64,000 nt of DNA. Origin: Leptospira kmetyi serovar Malaysia str. Bejo-Iso9. Lineage in GTDB: Bacteria; Spirochaetota; Leptospiria; Leptospirales; Leptospiraceae. The position numbers and the translations under genes were made by a program. How positions within the stretch are numbered: position 1 is the stretch's first letter; every line of letters starts with the position of its first letter. The notes beneath the pieces are model-generated. The model was not told where the DNA came from. It saw only the letters and a program-made list of their open reading frames with translations, and made no database searches. Positions 1 to 13,108 of this stretch are shown in pieces. Location: NCBI RefSeq assembly GCF_000243735.2, contig NZ_AHMP02000001.1, positions 335,001 through 399,000 on the forward strand. The letters are read 5' to 3'.

Positions 1-1014
1 GTAGAGATGAACGTCGGGGCGATTCACGTGATTTCCGGAGACGAAAAAATTTCCAAAGTGAAATTTTATAAAACTCGAAATATCGGAAAAACCGGAAGTT
101 TTGTTTCTCGGGTTCGCTTGATACATATAACCGATGTTCGTTCCTACATCGATTTTAAAAAACTGGTCCTCTCTAAAAGTGTATTTGAATTCCAGAGGAA
201 TGTATAAAGAAGAACGATTCAAACCCGTTGCGGGAGTACCTTGGTTTCTGAAATTGACCGTCTTGTAAACCGAGAGTTTAGGATGTAAAAATTCCAAGAA
301 CGGCAATTCCCAACTTACGTAACCTTGCGTTTTGGAAAGCCCGCCGCTTCCGTTTGTGGGAAAAATCGCATAACGAAAAGCCCCCACCATAAATCGGCCG
401 TATTTCGATTTTTCAAAATCGTAGAACAACGTAAATTCTCCGGCGCTATTTCTCGCCATCCCGTTTTGATTTACGTATTTTCCGGCAGACGTATAACAAT
501 TATTAGGCGAAGGACAAATATTTCCGGTATCGATATCGTGTTGAGCGCGAAAGAATAATTCGGGACCGCCGGATTTACTCTGCAAGATTCTTTGTTCGTT
601 GTCCTTGTCCGCGCGATCCGACATCCAGATATTCAAAAAAAGTTCTCCGTATAAGTGTTTGATCGGAGTCGGAAATTCGATAGTAGGCTGAAATGCCCAA
701 ACGGGTTGAAAGGATTTATACGGAGTATTGTTCATACGAGAAGCGTCCTCCGTCCCTAAAGCCCAACCTCTCCGGATGTAATCGGTCGCAAATTCTATTT
801 TTACCTCGGTATGATGCTCGTTCCCGTGTCCTTTCTTATCCTTTTTAGAATGCGGGTCTTCCGATTTCGAATCTTCTCCCTCCTTGGAAGAAACTTCCGT
901 TTCGTTTATTTTTGCTTCCTTTGTCTGAATCTTTGACTCTTGTGAATACAGATCTATATTCATAAATACGAATATTCCGAATAAGATCACCGTGTGCGAC
1001 GTCGTCCACTTCAT
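1..1014 (-). CDS. Outer-membrane beta-barrel protein, partial (C-terminus beyond window edge)
   Basis: I translated this open frame directly: it starts at ATG 1014 and stays open to base 1 (338 codons, no stop), so the C-terminus lies outside the window. The first ~24 residues form a signal peptide ending near 'NIDLYSQ'. A Lys/Glu/His-rich linker follows to about residue 68, with 'KKGHGNEHH' just before the barrel. The rest has alternating aromatic and polar strands typical of a barrel. It aligns along its length with the next gene (1098-2441): 'FATDYIRRGW' matches 'LMSDFVFRGN', 'FQPTIEFP' matches 'FQPSIEIP', and 'TSGFSDISS' matches 'LSGFSDITS'. The two are tandem paralogues. A porin-like or other envelope role is inferred; no substrate can be named. 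The His-rich linker might bind metal, but that is a guess. Confidence 0.75.
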   Translation of the reverse strand, partial: MKWTTSHTVILFGIFVFMNIDLYSQESKIQTKEAKINETEVSSKEGEDSKSEDPHSKKDKKGHGNEHHTEVKIEFATDYIRRGWALGTEDASRMNNTPYKSFQPVWAFQPTIEFPTPIKHLYGELFLNIWMSDRADKDNEQRILQSKSGGPELFFRAQHDIDTGNICPSPNNCYTSAGKYVNQNGMARNSAGEFTLFYDFEKSKYGRFMVGAFRYAIFPTNGSGGLSKTQGYVSWELPFLEFLHPKLSVYKTVNFRNQGTPATGLNRSSLYIPLEFKYTFREDQFFKIDVGTNIGYMYQANPRNKTSGFSDISSFIKFHFGNFFVSGNHVNRPDVHLY

Positions 1015-1097
1015 AAATTTAATTCCTCGTTCGATCATAATACAAAACCTTTTCGTTTTTCTCCCTTTAACATTCCTTTTACCATTCTCCGTTTCGC

Positions 1098-2441
1098 TTA
1101 AATACCTTTCGAATATCCGAAGGAGAAATAATAGATTTCCCTTTTGATATGTTGACTTTGATAATTTTCGAGTATGAATTTTTGAACGAGAGGATCGGAA
1201 AAATTCCGATTGATCACGTCTCGTACCGAATTATTCAAAGCGCCGTACTGCTTTGAAGGATCGATTGTGCGGCCATCCCTCATCGAATCCGAAGTGGTTA
1301 TGTTATCGAAAAAATAACTACTATCATAGATCTCTAAATTGGGCCGATAAGCCATGTTTGCCGTTAGATAAAAGCCGTCGTATTCCAACTTCAAATTCGA
1401 AGTTATATCGGAAAATCCGGAAAGATTATCCTGAGGATTGTTGCGGATGATATAACCCGCGGAAGTTGTCGGCGTGATCTTAAACTTTTGAGTGATCTTA
1501 AACTCGTGACTCAACTCGAAAGGAATGTATCCCCATCCTTTGTTGATGCCGGTCGTGGGAGAATCATTGCCCGGGTCCGTCGTTTTGAAAAAAGATAACT
1601 TCGGATTTAAGTAGGTAAGAAACGGAATTTCCCAAGCGATATAAACTTGAGTCCATGAAAATCGATTCTTAGGAAGAAACGCATTGTAAGAAAAAAATCC
1701 GGTTGAAAACTTTCCGAATTTCGATTCCGATAATTTATAATCCGCGAGAATCTCTCCCCCGTCGTCCCACTTAAGACCGTTCTCTTCTTTGAATTGGTGA
1801 ACCGATCTTGGATCGAAAGGTAAAACTCCCTGATTCAAATACGGTTGATAGTAGTTCAGCAATTCCGGTTCGCCCGGACCCGCTTGTAAAAATCTTTGAT
1901 CCGAATCGCGATCTCCCTTATGAGTTAAAAAGAGATTGAACCAAAATTCGAGGGTAAGTCGTTTCGTGATCGGGATCTCGATCGAGGGTTGAAACGTGTA
2001 AGCGGGAAGAAAGGAACTGTATTTTACGTTGTCTCTTTGACTGATCGATTCGCTTCCGAACGTATTACCTCTAAAAACGAAATCGGACATCAACTCGACG
2101 TTCACGATGATCTCTTCGTCCTCATCCTCGTCTTCCGATTGATTTCGTTTTGTTTCGGTCATACTTGTGTCTTGAAGCAAATCCGCTTCTTCATCATCGT
2201 CGTCGTCGTTCGAAAAATCTTTCGAATTCCCCGCCAAACGAACGCCTCGGTTTCCATCTATTTTATTTTTCTGAAGAGGAGTTCTCTTTTGATTCCCTTT
2301 CGTATTTTGATCCGAAGACTCGATGAGTTTTTCTTTTGGCTTTTTATGCGATTCTCCGTTCTGCCGAGAATCCGTTCTTACCTGAGAATCGGATGAAGAA
2401 ACACAAAGTAGAATTAAAATCATATATAGACAAATTTTCAT
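1098..2441 (-). CDS. Outer-membrane beta-barrel protein with acidic linker
   Basis: 447 residues. It has a signal peptide (~1-19, ending 'SSSDSQ'), a long low-complexity linker to about residue 113 with two acidic runs ('NDDDDDEEAD' and 'EDEDEDEE'), then a barrel-like region rich in alternating aromatic residues that reaches the C-terminus. It is paralogous to the partial gene that follows on the same strand, 83 bp downstream. The acidic linker replaces the Lys/Glu/His-rich one of its neighbour, so the exported spacer has diverged more than the barrel. Function is unknown; an outer-membrane channel is the most likely reading. The ATG start is supported by the signal peptide directly after it. 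Confidence 0.72.
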   Translation of the reverse strand: MKICLYMILILLCVSSSDSQVRTDSRQNGESHKKPKEKLIESSDQNTKGNQKRTPLQKNKIDGNRGVRLAGNSKDFSNDDDDDEEADLLQDTSMTETKRNQSEDEDEDEEIIVNVELMSDFVFRGNTFGSESISQRDNVKYSSFLPAYTFQPSIEIPITKRLTLEFWFNLFLTHKGDRDSDQRFLQAGPGEPELLNYYQPYLNQGVLPFDPRSVHQFKEENGLKWDDGGEILADYKLSESKFGKFSTGFFSYNAFLPKNRFSWTQVYIAWEIPFLTYLNPKLSFFKTTDPGNDSPTTGINKGWGYIPFELSHEFKITQKFKITPTTSAGYIIRNNPQDNLSGFSDITSNLKLEYDGFYLTANMAYRPNLEIYDSSYFFDNITTSDSMRDGRTIDPSKQYGALNNSVRDVINRNFSDPLVQKFILENYQSQHIKREIYYFSFGYSKGI

Positions 2442-2475
2442 GGTAGTACAAAATATATATTTATAATATACTAAT

Positions 2476-3225
2476 TTACTTTAATATAAAGTCCATGATT
2501 TCAATGATCAATTCCAATAAAATGAGAACTACGATCGTGTATTCGGCTATCATTTCCCAAACTAAGAATTTCTTTTCGGAGACTCTTTCGGAAAGAATGG
2601 TCAGAGTTTCCTGAGTATGCCCCCAAGTATCCAGAAGCGCGGTCAGTCGATCCGTTAAGAACTCGGATTTTCTAGAATTAGAATCCGCCAATTCTTTCCA
2701 ATCCGGGTTTGGAATGCCGAAAAATAGTGAACGGATGATTTCTATTTTCATAGACAACGCAAGACTCTCGTCGTGTTTTCTTCTGATTTCGTCCGAGTGA
2801 AGAAGTTGAACCGTCTTCACCTTGGAATACTTGTTCAAAGCGTTCAAAGTCCATTGCGACAATTCGTTTAAATAGGAAGCCGACATTTCGTAATACGCTT
2901 CGACCGCGATTTTGGAAAGCATCGTCGTTGCGGATTCGTGTTTTTCCTTATTGTTTTTTTCGATCTGCGCTATCGAAATCCAACGGGATTGATTGACGAT
3001 GCTCCAATTATTTCCCCTTAAGGGGGAATATTCGCTTAACGTTAAGTGAATGTCGTTGATTTTGGTCCCGTTCCCTTCGATCACGATACAATCGAAAGGA
3101 AAACCGAGATACCAGCCTTTGATTTTTTCAAGAAACATCGGAGAACATCCTTTCGGCATGACCAACGACGCCCCTTCTTCGAATGACAAAAAATAAACCT
3201 TATAGAGTTTCGAATGTTGAATCAC
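2476..3225 (-). CDS. DUF155/RMD1-family membrane-anchored protein
   Basis: 249 residues. The ending is characteristic of the RMD1/DUF155 family: a helical region containing 'LTDRLTALLDTWGHTQE', then 'SEKKFLVWEMIAEYTI', and one C-terminal membrane helix ('VVLILLELIIEIMDFIL', ~230-248). Eukaryotic members (Rmd1, RMND1) are mitochondrial or membrane proteins; bacterial members lack a defined role. Its ATG overlaps the speE stop by four bases, so it is translated with the polyamine genes. A link to polyamines is inferred only from that overlap. Confidence 0.7.
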   Translation of the reverse strand: MIQHSKLYKVYFLSFEEGASLVMPKGCSPMFLEKIKGWYLGFPFDCIVIEGNGTKINDIHLTLSEYSPLRGNNWSIVNQSRWISIAQIEKNNKEKHESATTMLSKIAVEAYYEMSASYLNELSQWTLNALNKYSKVKTVQLLHSDEIRRKHDESLALSMKIEIIRSLFFGIPNPDWKELADSNSRKSEFLTDRLTALLDTWGHTQETLTILSERVSEKKFLVWEMIAEYTIVVLILLELIIEIMDFILK

Positions 3226-4172
3226 TTCGCGGTCCCTTTTCTATAATTTCGATCTTTTGGAAAGAAAGTTAGAGGCTTACCGTCCTCTATGATCGAGCCG
3301 TTCAGATCCAGATACTTGCGAAGATCCTTTGGTAATGAAAAAAGCCCGCCGTGAGTCACCTCGTCGTACGCGAATAACTTTCCGTTCAGATCCCGTTCCA
3401 TAAGTCGTTCCTGAATCAAATCGCAGGACGGAAACGAATCCTCCGAATTGGAAGCGATGATGAATCCCCAGCTAGAGGTGAAAGAAGGAATATATATATT
3501 ATAACTTTCTACATTAGCAAAAGATTTACGTATTGTTCTCCGCAAGGTCGCGTGTTGTTCCCAAACTCCGGGAGATAATTCCAGAGCTTGTAATGCCAGG
3601 ATCCCGCCGATTCCAAGACGCCAAGAACACAGTTCGTAAAATTCTTTCGTATACAATCTGGTCGCGGGACCATCCAACAATATATCCGTAATATCGGTGA
3701 TGATGATATCGAACGTAAGATTTGTATCTTCCAAATACTTTCTTCCATCCATATGAATCAGCTCGGTTCGAGGATCTTCAAACGCTTCCTTGTTCCAGTC
3801 GGGAAGAGCGACCTTACAGAACTCCACAAATTCCTCATCGATATCGACCATTACAGCCAATTCGATGGAAGGATGTTTTAACACTTCTCGCAAAGTGGCC
3901 CCTTCTCCTCCGCCCAGAATCAAAACTTTTTTCGGATTCGGATGAGTCAATAATGCGGGATGAACCAGACATTCGTGAAAGATATGTTCGTCGGCTTCCG
4001 AAGATTGAACCGCTCCGTCTAAAACGACCGTTCTTCCAAACGCGTTCAATAGATGGAATTCAACTTGTTGAAACTTTGTTCTAAAGCTCGTGGATTTTTT
4101 CTCCTTCAGAAATTGGTGCATCTCTCTGAAGTCCACTTGTTCCGTAAACCAGGAATGAGTAATAGGATCCAT
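3222..4172 (-). CDS. speE: Polyamine aminopropyltransferase (spermidine/thermospermine synthase family)
   Basis: 316 residues, normal family length. It transfers the aminopropyl group from decarboxylated SAM to an amine acceptor in the cytoplasm. The decarboxy-SAM site is 'GGGEGATLREVLKH' (residues 87-100), followed by 'VMVDIDEE' and the catalytic loop 'DITDILLDGPA' (~160-170, Asp160 the expected base). Classical spermidine synthases carry GGGDG. The GGGEG form with 'DITD' resembles thermospermine synthases and the Thermus-type enzyme, so the acceptor may not be plain putrescine. It lies 23 bp after speD, which supplies its co-substrate, and overlaps the DUF155 gene by four bases. Family assignment is sure; the exact polyamine made is not. 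Confidence 0.93.
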   Translation of the reverse strand: MDPITHSWFTEQVDFREMHQFLKEKKSTSFRTKFQQVEFHLLNAFGRTVVLDGAVQSSEADEHIFHECLVHPALLTHPNPKKVLILGGGEGATLREVLKHPSIELAVMVDIDEEFVEFCKVALPDWNKEAFEDPRTELIHMDGRKYLEDTNLTFDIIITDITDILLDGPATRLYTKEFYELCSWRLGIGGILALQALELSPGVWEQHATLRRTIRKSFANVESYNIYIPSFTSSWGFIIASNSEDSFPSCDLIQERLMERDLNGKLFAYDEVTHGGLFSLPKDLRKYLDLNGSIIEDGKPLTFFPKDRNYRKGTAK

Positions 4173-4195
4173 TTCGATTCTCCTCTTCTACGAGC

Positions 4196-4636
4196 TTACG
4201 CGCTGCGTTCCTCGTAACGATTGATTACTTTGGACGGCTTCCAAAGATATTGTAAAAACGATCCGAACGGAATGACCTCTATGGTCTTTCCGCAGGTGAA
4301 GATATCGAGAAAACAGGAATTGAATTCCGGGTATGTGTGAATACTCGCGTGCGATTCGGAAAGCAAGTATAGAATCGTAACCCCGTGCGGTTCGAATTTA
4401 TGTTCTACTTTATTGAGAATGTTCGCTCCGATCTCTTTGATCGCCGATTCGATATCCCGGGCTAATATTTCACGATCGTTCAGATCCACTCTACAACCCA
4501 CAAAGTCGGTCATGAGATGCCGTCCGTAAAATTGATATCCGAGTTGATCGCCCGAACCCTTGGGTGAAATTATTTTTGTATGCGTAGATTGTAATTCCAC
4601 GCCCGTTTCTGCAATGGACATAGGAGATAACCTCAT
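4196..4636 (-). CDS. speD: S-adenosylmethionine decarboxylase proenzyme
   Basis: 146 residues. It decarboxylates SAM to give the aminopropyl donor used by the adjacent SpeE. The self-processing site is 'LSESHASIHTYPE': cleavage is expected between Glu94 and Ser95, the Ser becoming the pyruvoyl cofactor. The catalytic His100 and Cys115 ('DIFTCGK') are present. Length and motif order fit the short prokaryotic class (B. subtilis/Thermotoga type) with an N-terminal extension of about 30 residues before 'LGYQFYGRHL'. It is first in the speD-speE-DUF155 operon. Confidence 0.94.
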   Translation of the reverse strand: MRLSPMSIAETGVELQSTHTKIISPKGSGDQLGYQFYGRHLMTDFVGCRVDLNDREILARDIESAIKEIGANILNKVEHKFEPHGVTILYLLSESHASIHTYPEFNSCFLDIFTCGKTIEVIPFGSFLQYLWKPSKVINRYEERSA

Positions 4637-4680
4637 TCTTCTTTAGATAAAAATGTGATTCGAAAGTATGAACTAAACGT

Positions 4681-4700
4681 ATCTATCGAAATCAATAGAT
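4681..4700. promoter_or_regulatory. Inverted repeat upstream of speD
   Basis: The arms ATCTAT and ATAGAT flank eight bases, about 45-65 bases before the speD start and between it and the preceding same-strand gene. It could be an operator for the polyamine operon or a weak stem; there is no T-run on either side to make it a clear terminator. Low confidence. Confidence 0.25.
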
Positions 4701-4738
4701 AGGCGTAGCCGACCCCTGATCGTTAAATTAAGTTTAAC

Positions 4739-5134
4739 TTAGGCTTTGAAAGAAGATGTCGGCGGGGGTAAGGAAATCAGAGAATGGTTTAATAATTGAA
4801 GGGAATGATTCTTCCTAGATTCGGTAAAAAATTGGACGAGAGCCTCACTTGGAATCAGTTGAAAGACGAAGAACGGTAGAAATTCTACTTCAAAGTCGCC
4901 GTTTGTCTGCGCTTCAAAATAAGATCCAGTAAATAAATCGTCGTGCTCCCTCACATTTTGAAATGGGGAAACGGGATTGATCGTAAGTTTCTTATAAGAC
5001 CAATCTCCATTGCATATATCAACCGTATCGATAACGGTGTCCATACCAATGCAAAACAATAAGAGAGCCATTACGGAAACGTGGATCAGTTTCCATATCC
5101 GCTTTTTCTTATTTTTATGCCCGAAGATTTTCAC
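4739..5134 (-). CDS. Small membrane-anchored hypothetical protein
   Basis: 131 residues. It has a very basic N-terminus ('GHKNKKKR'), one hydrophobic helix (~17-30, 'VSVMALLLFCIGM') and a mostly polar remainder that would face the periplasm, including 'FEVEFLPFFVFQLIP'. I do not recognise a family. It lies on the same strand 102 bp upstream of speD, with the inverted repeat at 4681-4700 between them, so it may or may not be co-transcribed. Long upstream non-coding DNA (5135-5931) suggests it has its own promoter. Confidence 0.55.
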   Translation of the reverse strand: MKIFGHKNKKKRIWKLIHVSVMALLLFCIGMDTVIDTVDICNGDWSYKKLTINPVSPFQNVREHDDLFTGSYFEAQTNGDFEVEFLPFFVFQLIPSEALVQFFTESRKNHSLQLLNHSLISLPPPTSSFKA

Positions 5135-5931
5135 GACTCACTCAGGCTGTTCGACGTAAGATTTCAAGTCAATAAATAAAAATAATTAAGATCTTTTTAC
5201 GCCGTGATCGCTATTCTATGCTTCATCGATTCGAATTCAGAAAAGAGAAACAAAGAAAATCCCTTCGAGAATTCTTAACTCTGCACAATTTCAGTATTTG
5301 ATGCGAAGAAGAATGCACGCTTAAACGGCTCTTTTTATTTCAACCCTCATATTCCTATTCAAACAATCGAATATGTCTTTGTTCGATTGCATTCCAATTC
5401 CAAGAGTTTACGAAACAATAAAAAACGAACGATATAGATTGGGAAATATCTCAAAATGCGGGAACTACGTATGCCGTTATTTCATAATTTTCACGGTCAG
5501 CCTTTTCAATGTTTCCATGAAAGAGTTTTTGGAAAACACATTGCTTCTAATGAGCGTCGATTGTAAATCAATCCATTCTGATTTGAAATCCGTTCTTCGA
5601 CTTCTTATCACTCATAAAAAGTGAATCTTGGACTTTAGATTCAAACCGTATAACTTTTCTAGGTTTTACTTCGTTGTCTTTGTATCCGCAAAGTGGTTCC
5701 ATCTTCCTTTGTTACCGAGAATCAATCGAGATCCGTTCAATTTTAAATTTTCGAAAGTGTTCGTTTAAAAATCCTCTATTTCAACTGATTGTTTACATTC
5801 TTAAGAATAGAATCGAAAATGTCCGCCCACATTCATAGGTTTCAATTACTCTGCTCGGATCTCTTACTGATCCATAGAGACCTTATGTTTCTACCACGGT
5901 GAGGAAAGGTGGGAAGGGATGATCCTATCCC
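5135..5931. other. 797-bp intergenic region, AT-rich, no supported gene
   Basis: This is the longest gene-free stretch in the window and is visibly richer in A and T than its surroundings. It holds one plus-strand frame of 83 codons (5373-5624) with no ribosome-binding site, no recognisable domain and AT-driven composition; I do not call it a gene. The right end carries the stem at 5914-5933. No tRNA, riboswitch or repeat was recognised. Confidence 0.5.

Positions 5932-5933
<2 letters not shown>
5914..5933 (-). terminator. Stem-loop at the end of the methyltransferase gene
   Basis: The perfect 7-bp arms AAGGGAT and ATCCCTT around six bases overlap the stop codon of the minus-strand gene 5932-6645. 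The following minus-strand sequence has only short T groups, so it is a candidate rather than a strong intrinsic terminator. Confidence 0.35.
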
Positions 5934-7982
<2,049 letters not shown>

Positions 7983-8018
7983 GGGGGCCGTAGGGTTTTT
8001 GCGGAAATCAGAGCAAGG

Positions 8019-8062
<44 letters not shown>

Positions 8063-8090
8063 ATGAGAACCTCGAATCGGGACAGAATTC

Positions 8091-10103
<2,013 letters not shown>

Positions 10104-10126
10104 CGCAACATACGTTCGTTTCGGAT

Positions 10127-11080
10127 ATGGTCGTGAAACACAAAGAAGAACTCGCGGATCTAATCGAAGGAGCGCGGGAGGGAGAAAAATTTCCTCTCGC
10201 AAAACTCATTTCGGGCGTGGAAAGACCGGATTCTTTCTCCTTTCGAAAGAATCTTTTCGAAGCTCTTGCGGAACGCGGCCTCAGCGGAAACGATTCTTTG
10301 ACCGTCGGTTTTACGGGAACTCCGGGCGCGGGTAAATCCTCTTTGCTCGGAGAACTCGCGACTCAATTCTTAAAGGCGGACAACGGAGAAACGATGGCCA
10401 TCGTCGCCATCGATCCTTCCAGTCATATTTCCGGCGGTTCGCTGTTAGGCGACCGAACGCGATTGTCCCTTCCCGCAAGAGAAAAAAGAATTTATTTCCG
10501 TTCTCAACCGAGCCAACTCGAACTCGGAGGAGTCAATCCGTATACATATCACGTAATCCGTTTGCTTCGTTGTTTTTTTAAATACGTTTTTATCGAAACA
10601 GTGGGAATCGGTCAGAACGAGATCGAGGTTTCCAAACTCACCGATCTTTCCTTTCTCGTTTTACAACCGTTAGGCGGCGATCAGGTTCAGTTTATGAAAA
10701 GCGGAATCATGGAAGTTCCGGATTCCTTCATCCTGAACAAATGCGACGAAGAAGTTCTCGCCAATTCCAGTTATCACATGTTGATCACCACTCTGGAATT
10801 TCTAAAAGACATTATGCCGGGTAAGAATCTTCCTCCCGTTTTTAAAACCTCCACTAAAACCAAACAGGGCATTTCCGAACTTTTGGATTTTATCCGAAAC
10901 GCGAAACCGAACTCGGACCGTTCCAAAGAAACCGATCTGCAACTCAAAAAGTGGATCAAAAACGAATTCGGCAATTTCGGTTTAAAGATCGTGGAAGCGC
11001 TTCCCCGCTCTTCTTCTTTGAGTTTCGAAACACTCGAAGGAAAAGCTCTCGAAGAAATTCGAAAGAATTTAAAATCGTAA
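10127..11080 (+). CDS. meaB: MeaB/ArgK-family GTPase, chaperone of the B12 mutase
   Basis: 317 residues. A G3E P-loop GTPase that loads and protects the cobalamin cofactor of acyl-CoA mutases. The Walker A is 'GTPGAGKSS' (64-72); 'AIDPSSHISGGSLLGDRTRL' is the MeaB-specific switch region; 'FIETVGIGQNEIEVS' carries the Walker B region with Glu; and 'LNKCDEE' (~203) is the NKxD guanine motif. It lies 23 bp after the mutase on the same strand, so the client is almost certainly that enzyme. Family members end with a C-terminal dimerisation arm, here shorter than usual. Confidence 0.92.
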   Translation: MVVKHKEELADLIEGAREGEKFPLAKLISGVERPDSFSFRKNLFEALAERGLSGNDSLTVGFTGTPGAGKSSLLGELATQFLKADNGETMAIVAIDPSSHISGGSLLGDRTRLSLPAREKRIYFRSQPSQLELGGVNPYTYHVIRLLRCFFKYVFIETVGIGQNEIEVSKLTDLSFLVLQPLGGDQVQFMKSGIMEVPDSFILNKCDEEVLANSSYHMLITTLEFLKDIMPGKNLPPVFKTSTKTKQGISELLDFIRNAKPNSDRSKETDLQLKKWIKNEFGNFGLKIVEALPRSSSLSFETLEGKALEEIRKNLKS

Positions 11081-11209
11081 GAATTCGTTTAACAACGAAT
11101 CCTGCTAATACGACAATTCTCAAATCCGTTTCGCTGCGACCGTAGAAATATCGCCTCTTTTTGCCGCGTAAACGCTGGATTTCCGACGTTGTCCGCGTCG
11201 AATTCTCGC

Positions 11210-13030
11210 ATGTTTTCACGAATTTCATTCTCACTTGCATTTACCCTGATCGTCTTTGCGTTTAGTTCCCTTTGGGCCGACTCCGCCTATCCGCGGTTAG
11301 ATTGGGAGATCGTAGAAAAGGACGATTTTTCGACGCTTGTTCCGCCGAACGCGGACGAAAAGGTCCGCAGTTTTCAAGGAGCTTTGATCGCGGGAAACTG
11401 GCTTTTATGGCCCGCGATTCTTCCCGGTGCGAACGACAAGGAAAGCCACGGAATTCTTTTTAGAAATCTAAAAAACGGAGAAGCCAAACGAATCGATTTG
11501 GGAGAGCCCGTGCGCGGTCTCGCCTGGGATCGCGAAAACGAACTCGTTTACGCAAGACTCAAAAAAGAAATCGCGTTGATCGCCCCTTCGACCTTGGAAA
11601 TCAAAAAAAGAATTCCCTTCGTTCCCACGAACAGCGGTTGGACCTCGATCGGAATCTTTCAGGGAAAACTTTTTTCCATCCAAGGAAACACATTCAGTTT
11701 TTATGATAAAGATTCGGGCTCCGAAATCGAAAACAAGGAACTTCCGGTTTCCAAGGTTTCGAACGCGTATGTATGTTCGAATAAGGAGATTTTTCTCTGG
11801 TACTCCGAAGGGGATTTCAATCTCCATTCCTACAATCCGATTTTGAATTCGATCAAAAATCATCTTGCGGTTCGGATCGATTCCAAGTCGGCCCCTAAAC
11901 TCGCGTGCAATCCGGAAGGACAAAGCCGTTCGAATCCGATCGCGTTTGTCTTGATGGACCCCGAGAAATCATTTTATAAAAATCTAATACGAATCGGAGA
12001 TCAACTGTATCCGGTTTCCAAGGAGAATCAGATTCTCAAGGGAAATCTGAGTTATCGCTTTTCTCCTAGAACCGATAAGATCGTTTATACGGCTTCGATC
12101 ACCGCAAAGGAAAAGGATTCTCCCGAAACGGAAATCGCGATCGCGATTCCTCCCAAAGAAACCGCGTCTCAGATCCTCACCGAGGAAGTATTTTCAAAAA
12201 ACGGAATATTCCAAGAAGACGCGCAAAACAACAGAACCTTGATCGTTAAGGTTCCCGCTCTTTCCGCGGGTCAGTCCTGGACCGAGGTAGTGTATTCCGC
12301 GAAACTCACTCGTTTCAATCTGGACTCGGGGCTTTCCGAATTCAAAACGTCCTGGGACGATTGGAAGGTTTCGAAAGAATGGAAACAATTTTTGGAGGAC
12401 AAACCCGTTTACAAGATAGACGATCCCGGTATCGTTTCCGTTCGCGATCAACTCAAAGCGGATTCGAACAGCGTCGAAGGTTATATACAAGCGGTCTACA
12501 AACATATCACGAAGACGTTGGTGTATAAACAGGACGGCAGATTCGATCCGGCTCCGATCGTTTTGCAGAACGGCCACGGCTCCTGCACGGAACACAGTTA
12601 CGCGCAGATCGCCTTACTTCGAAGCGCGGGGATTCCGGCAAGGCTTGCATGGAATTGGCTTCCTGTAAGTCCCAAACCCGAATTGAATCATAAGATCGCG
12701 GAGGTTTGGCATCCTTCCTTCGGATGGATTCCGATGGAGCCGCTTTCGTATCCGAGGATCAGAGCCGGCCTGACACATGCAAAACATATTATATTCGCAG
12801 TTTTGAATTCTCCCTCGCATTCGATCATAAAAGGCGGAGACGTTTTGATCGGTTTTACGAAACCTTCGGGCGGAGCTTCTCGTTCTTTGAATATCGATCT
12901 TCTGCCGGACGAATCGGTCGCGTCGCGAAATCTTTCCGTCGAAAATCCGATCTTGGAGGATTCTTTTCCGAAAGTAAAACCGATCCGCAATAAGATTTTA
13001 GAGAAGGAAGACGTTCGAAGCGTGGAATAA
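11210..13030 (+). CDS. Secreted transglutaminase-like protein with propeller-like N-terminal region
   Basis: 606 residues from ATG 11210; a TTG at 11189 would only put seven residues in front of the signal peptide ('MFSRISFSLAFTLIVFAF', cut near 'SSLWA'). Residues ~60-330 form repeated short beta units resembling propeller blades. A transglutaminase-like (papain-fold) core follows: Cys459 in 'NGHGSCTEHSYAQ', His494 in 'NHKIAEVWHP', and Glu510 in 'GWIPMEPLS' where an Asp is usual. It could be an exported peptidase or amidase acting on proteins or envelope; substrate unknown. A hairpin terminator follows at 13043-13075. Confidence 0.8.
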   Translation: MFSRISFSLAFTLIVFAFSSLWADSAYPRLDWEIVEKDDFSTLVPPNADEKVRSFQGALIAGNWLLWPAILPGANDKESHGILFRNLKNGEAKRIDLGEPVRGLAWDRENELVYARLKKEIALIAPSTLEIKKRIPFVPTNSGWTSIGIFQGKLFSIQGNTFSFYDKDSGSEIENKELPVSKVSNAYVCSNKEIFLWYSEGDFNLHSYNPILNSIKNHLAVRIDSKSAPKLACNPEGQSRSNPIAFVLMDPEKSFYKNLIRIGDQLYPVSKENQILKGNLSYRFSPRTDKIVYTASITAKEKDSPETEIAIAIPPKETASQILTEEVFSKNGIFQEDAQNNRTLIVKVPALSAGQSWTEVVYSAKLTRFNLDSGLSEFKTSWDDWKVSKEWKQFLEDKPVYKIDDPGIVSVRDQLKADSNSVEGYIQAVYKHITKTLVYKQDGRFDPAPIVLQNGHGSCTEHSYAQIALLRSAGIPARLAWNWLPVSPKPELNHKIAEVWHPSFGWIPMEPLSYPRIRAGLTHAKHIIFAVLNSPSHSIIKGGDVLIGFTKPSGGASRSLNIDLLPDESVASRNLSVENPILEDSFPKVKPIRNKILEKEDVRSVE

Positions 13031-13042
13031 AGGATCAAGCGG

Positions 13043-13075
13043 CGGCCGATTCCGATTCGGCCGTTTCCTTTTTTT
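13043..13075 (+). terminator. Intrinsic terminator after the transglutaminase-like gene
   Basis: The perfect 7-bp arms CGGCCGA and TCGGCCG enclose seven bases and are followed by TTTCCTTTTTTT. It ends transcription of 11210-13030 and separates it from the caspase-fold gene. Confidence 0.75.
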
Positions 13076-13108
13076 ACGGCGGTAAATTTAAACGGACATT
13101 ACTTCTTC

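Noticed and set aside
5373..5624. 83-codon plus-strand frame in the long intergenic region
   Set aside because: No ribosome-binding site, no domain, and its composition is that of the AT-rich gap.
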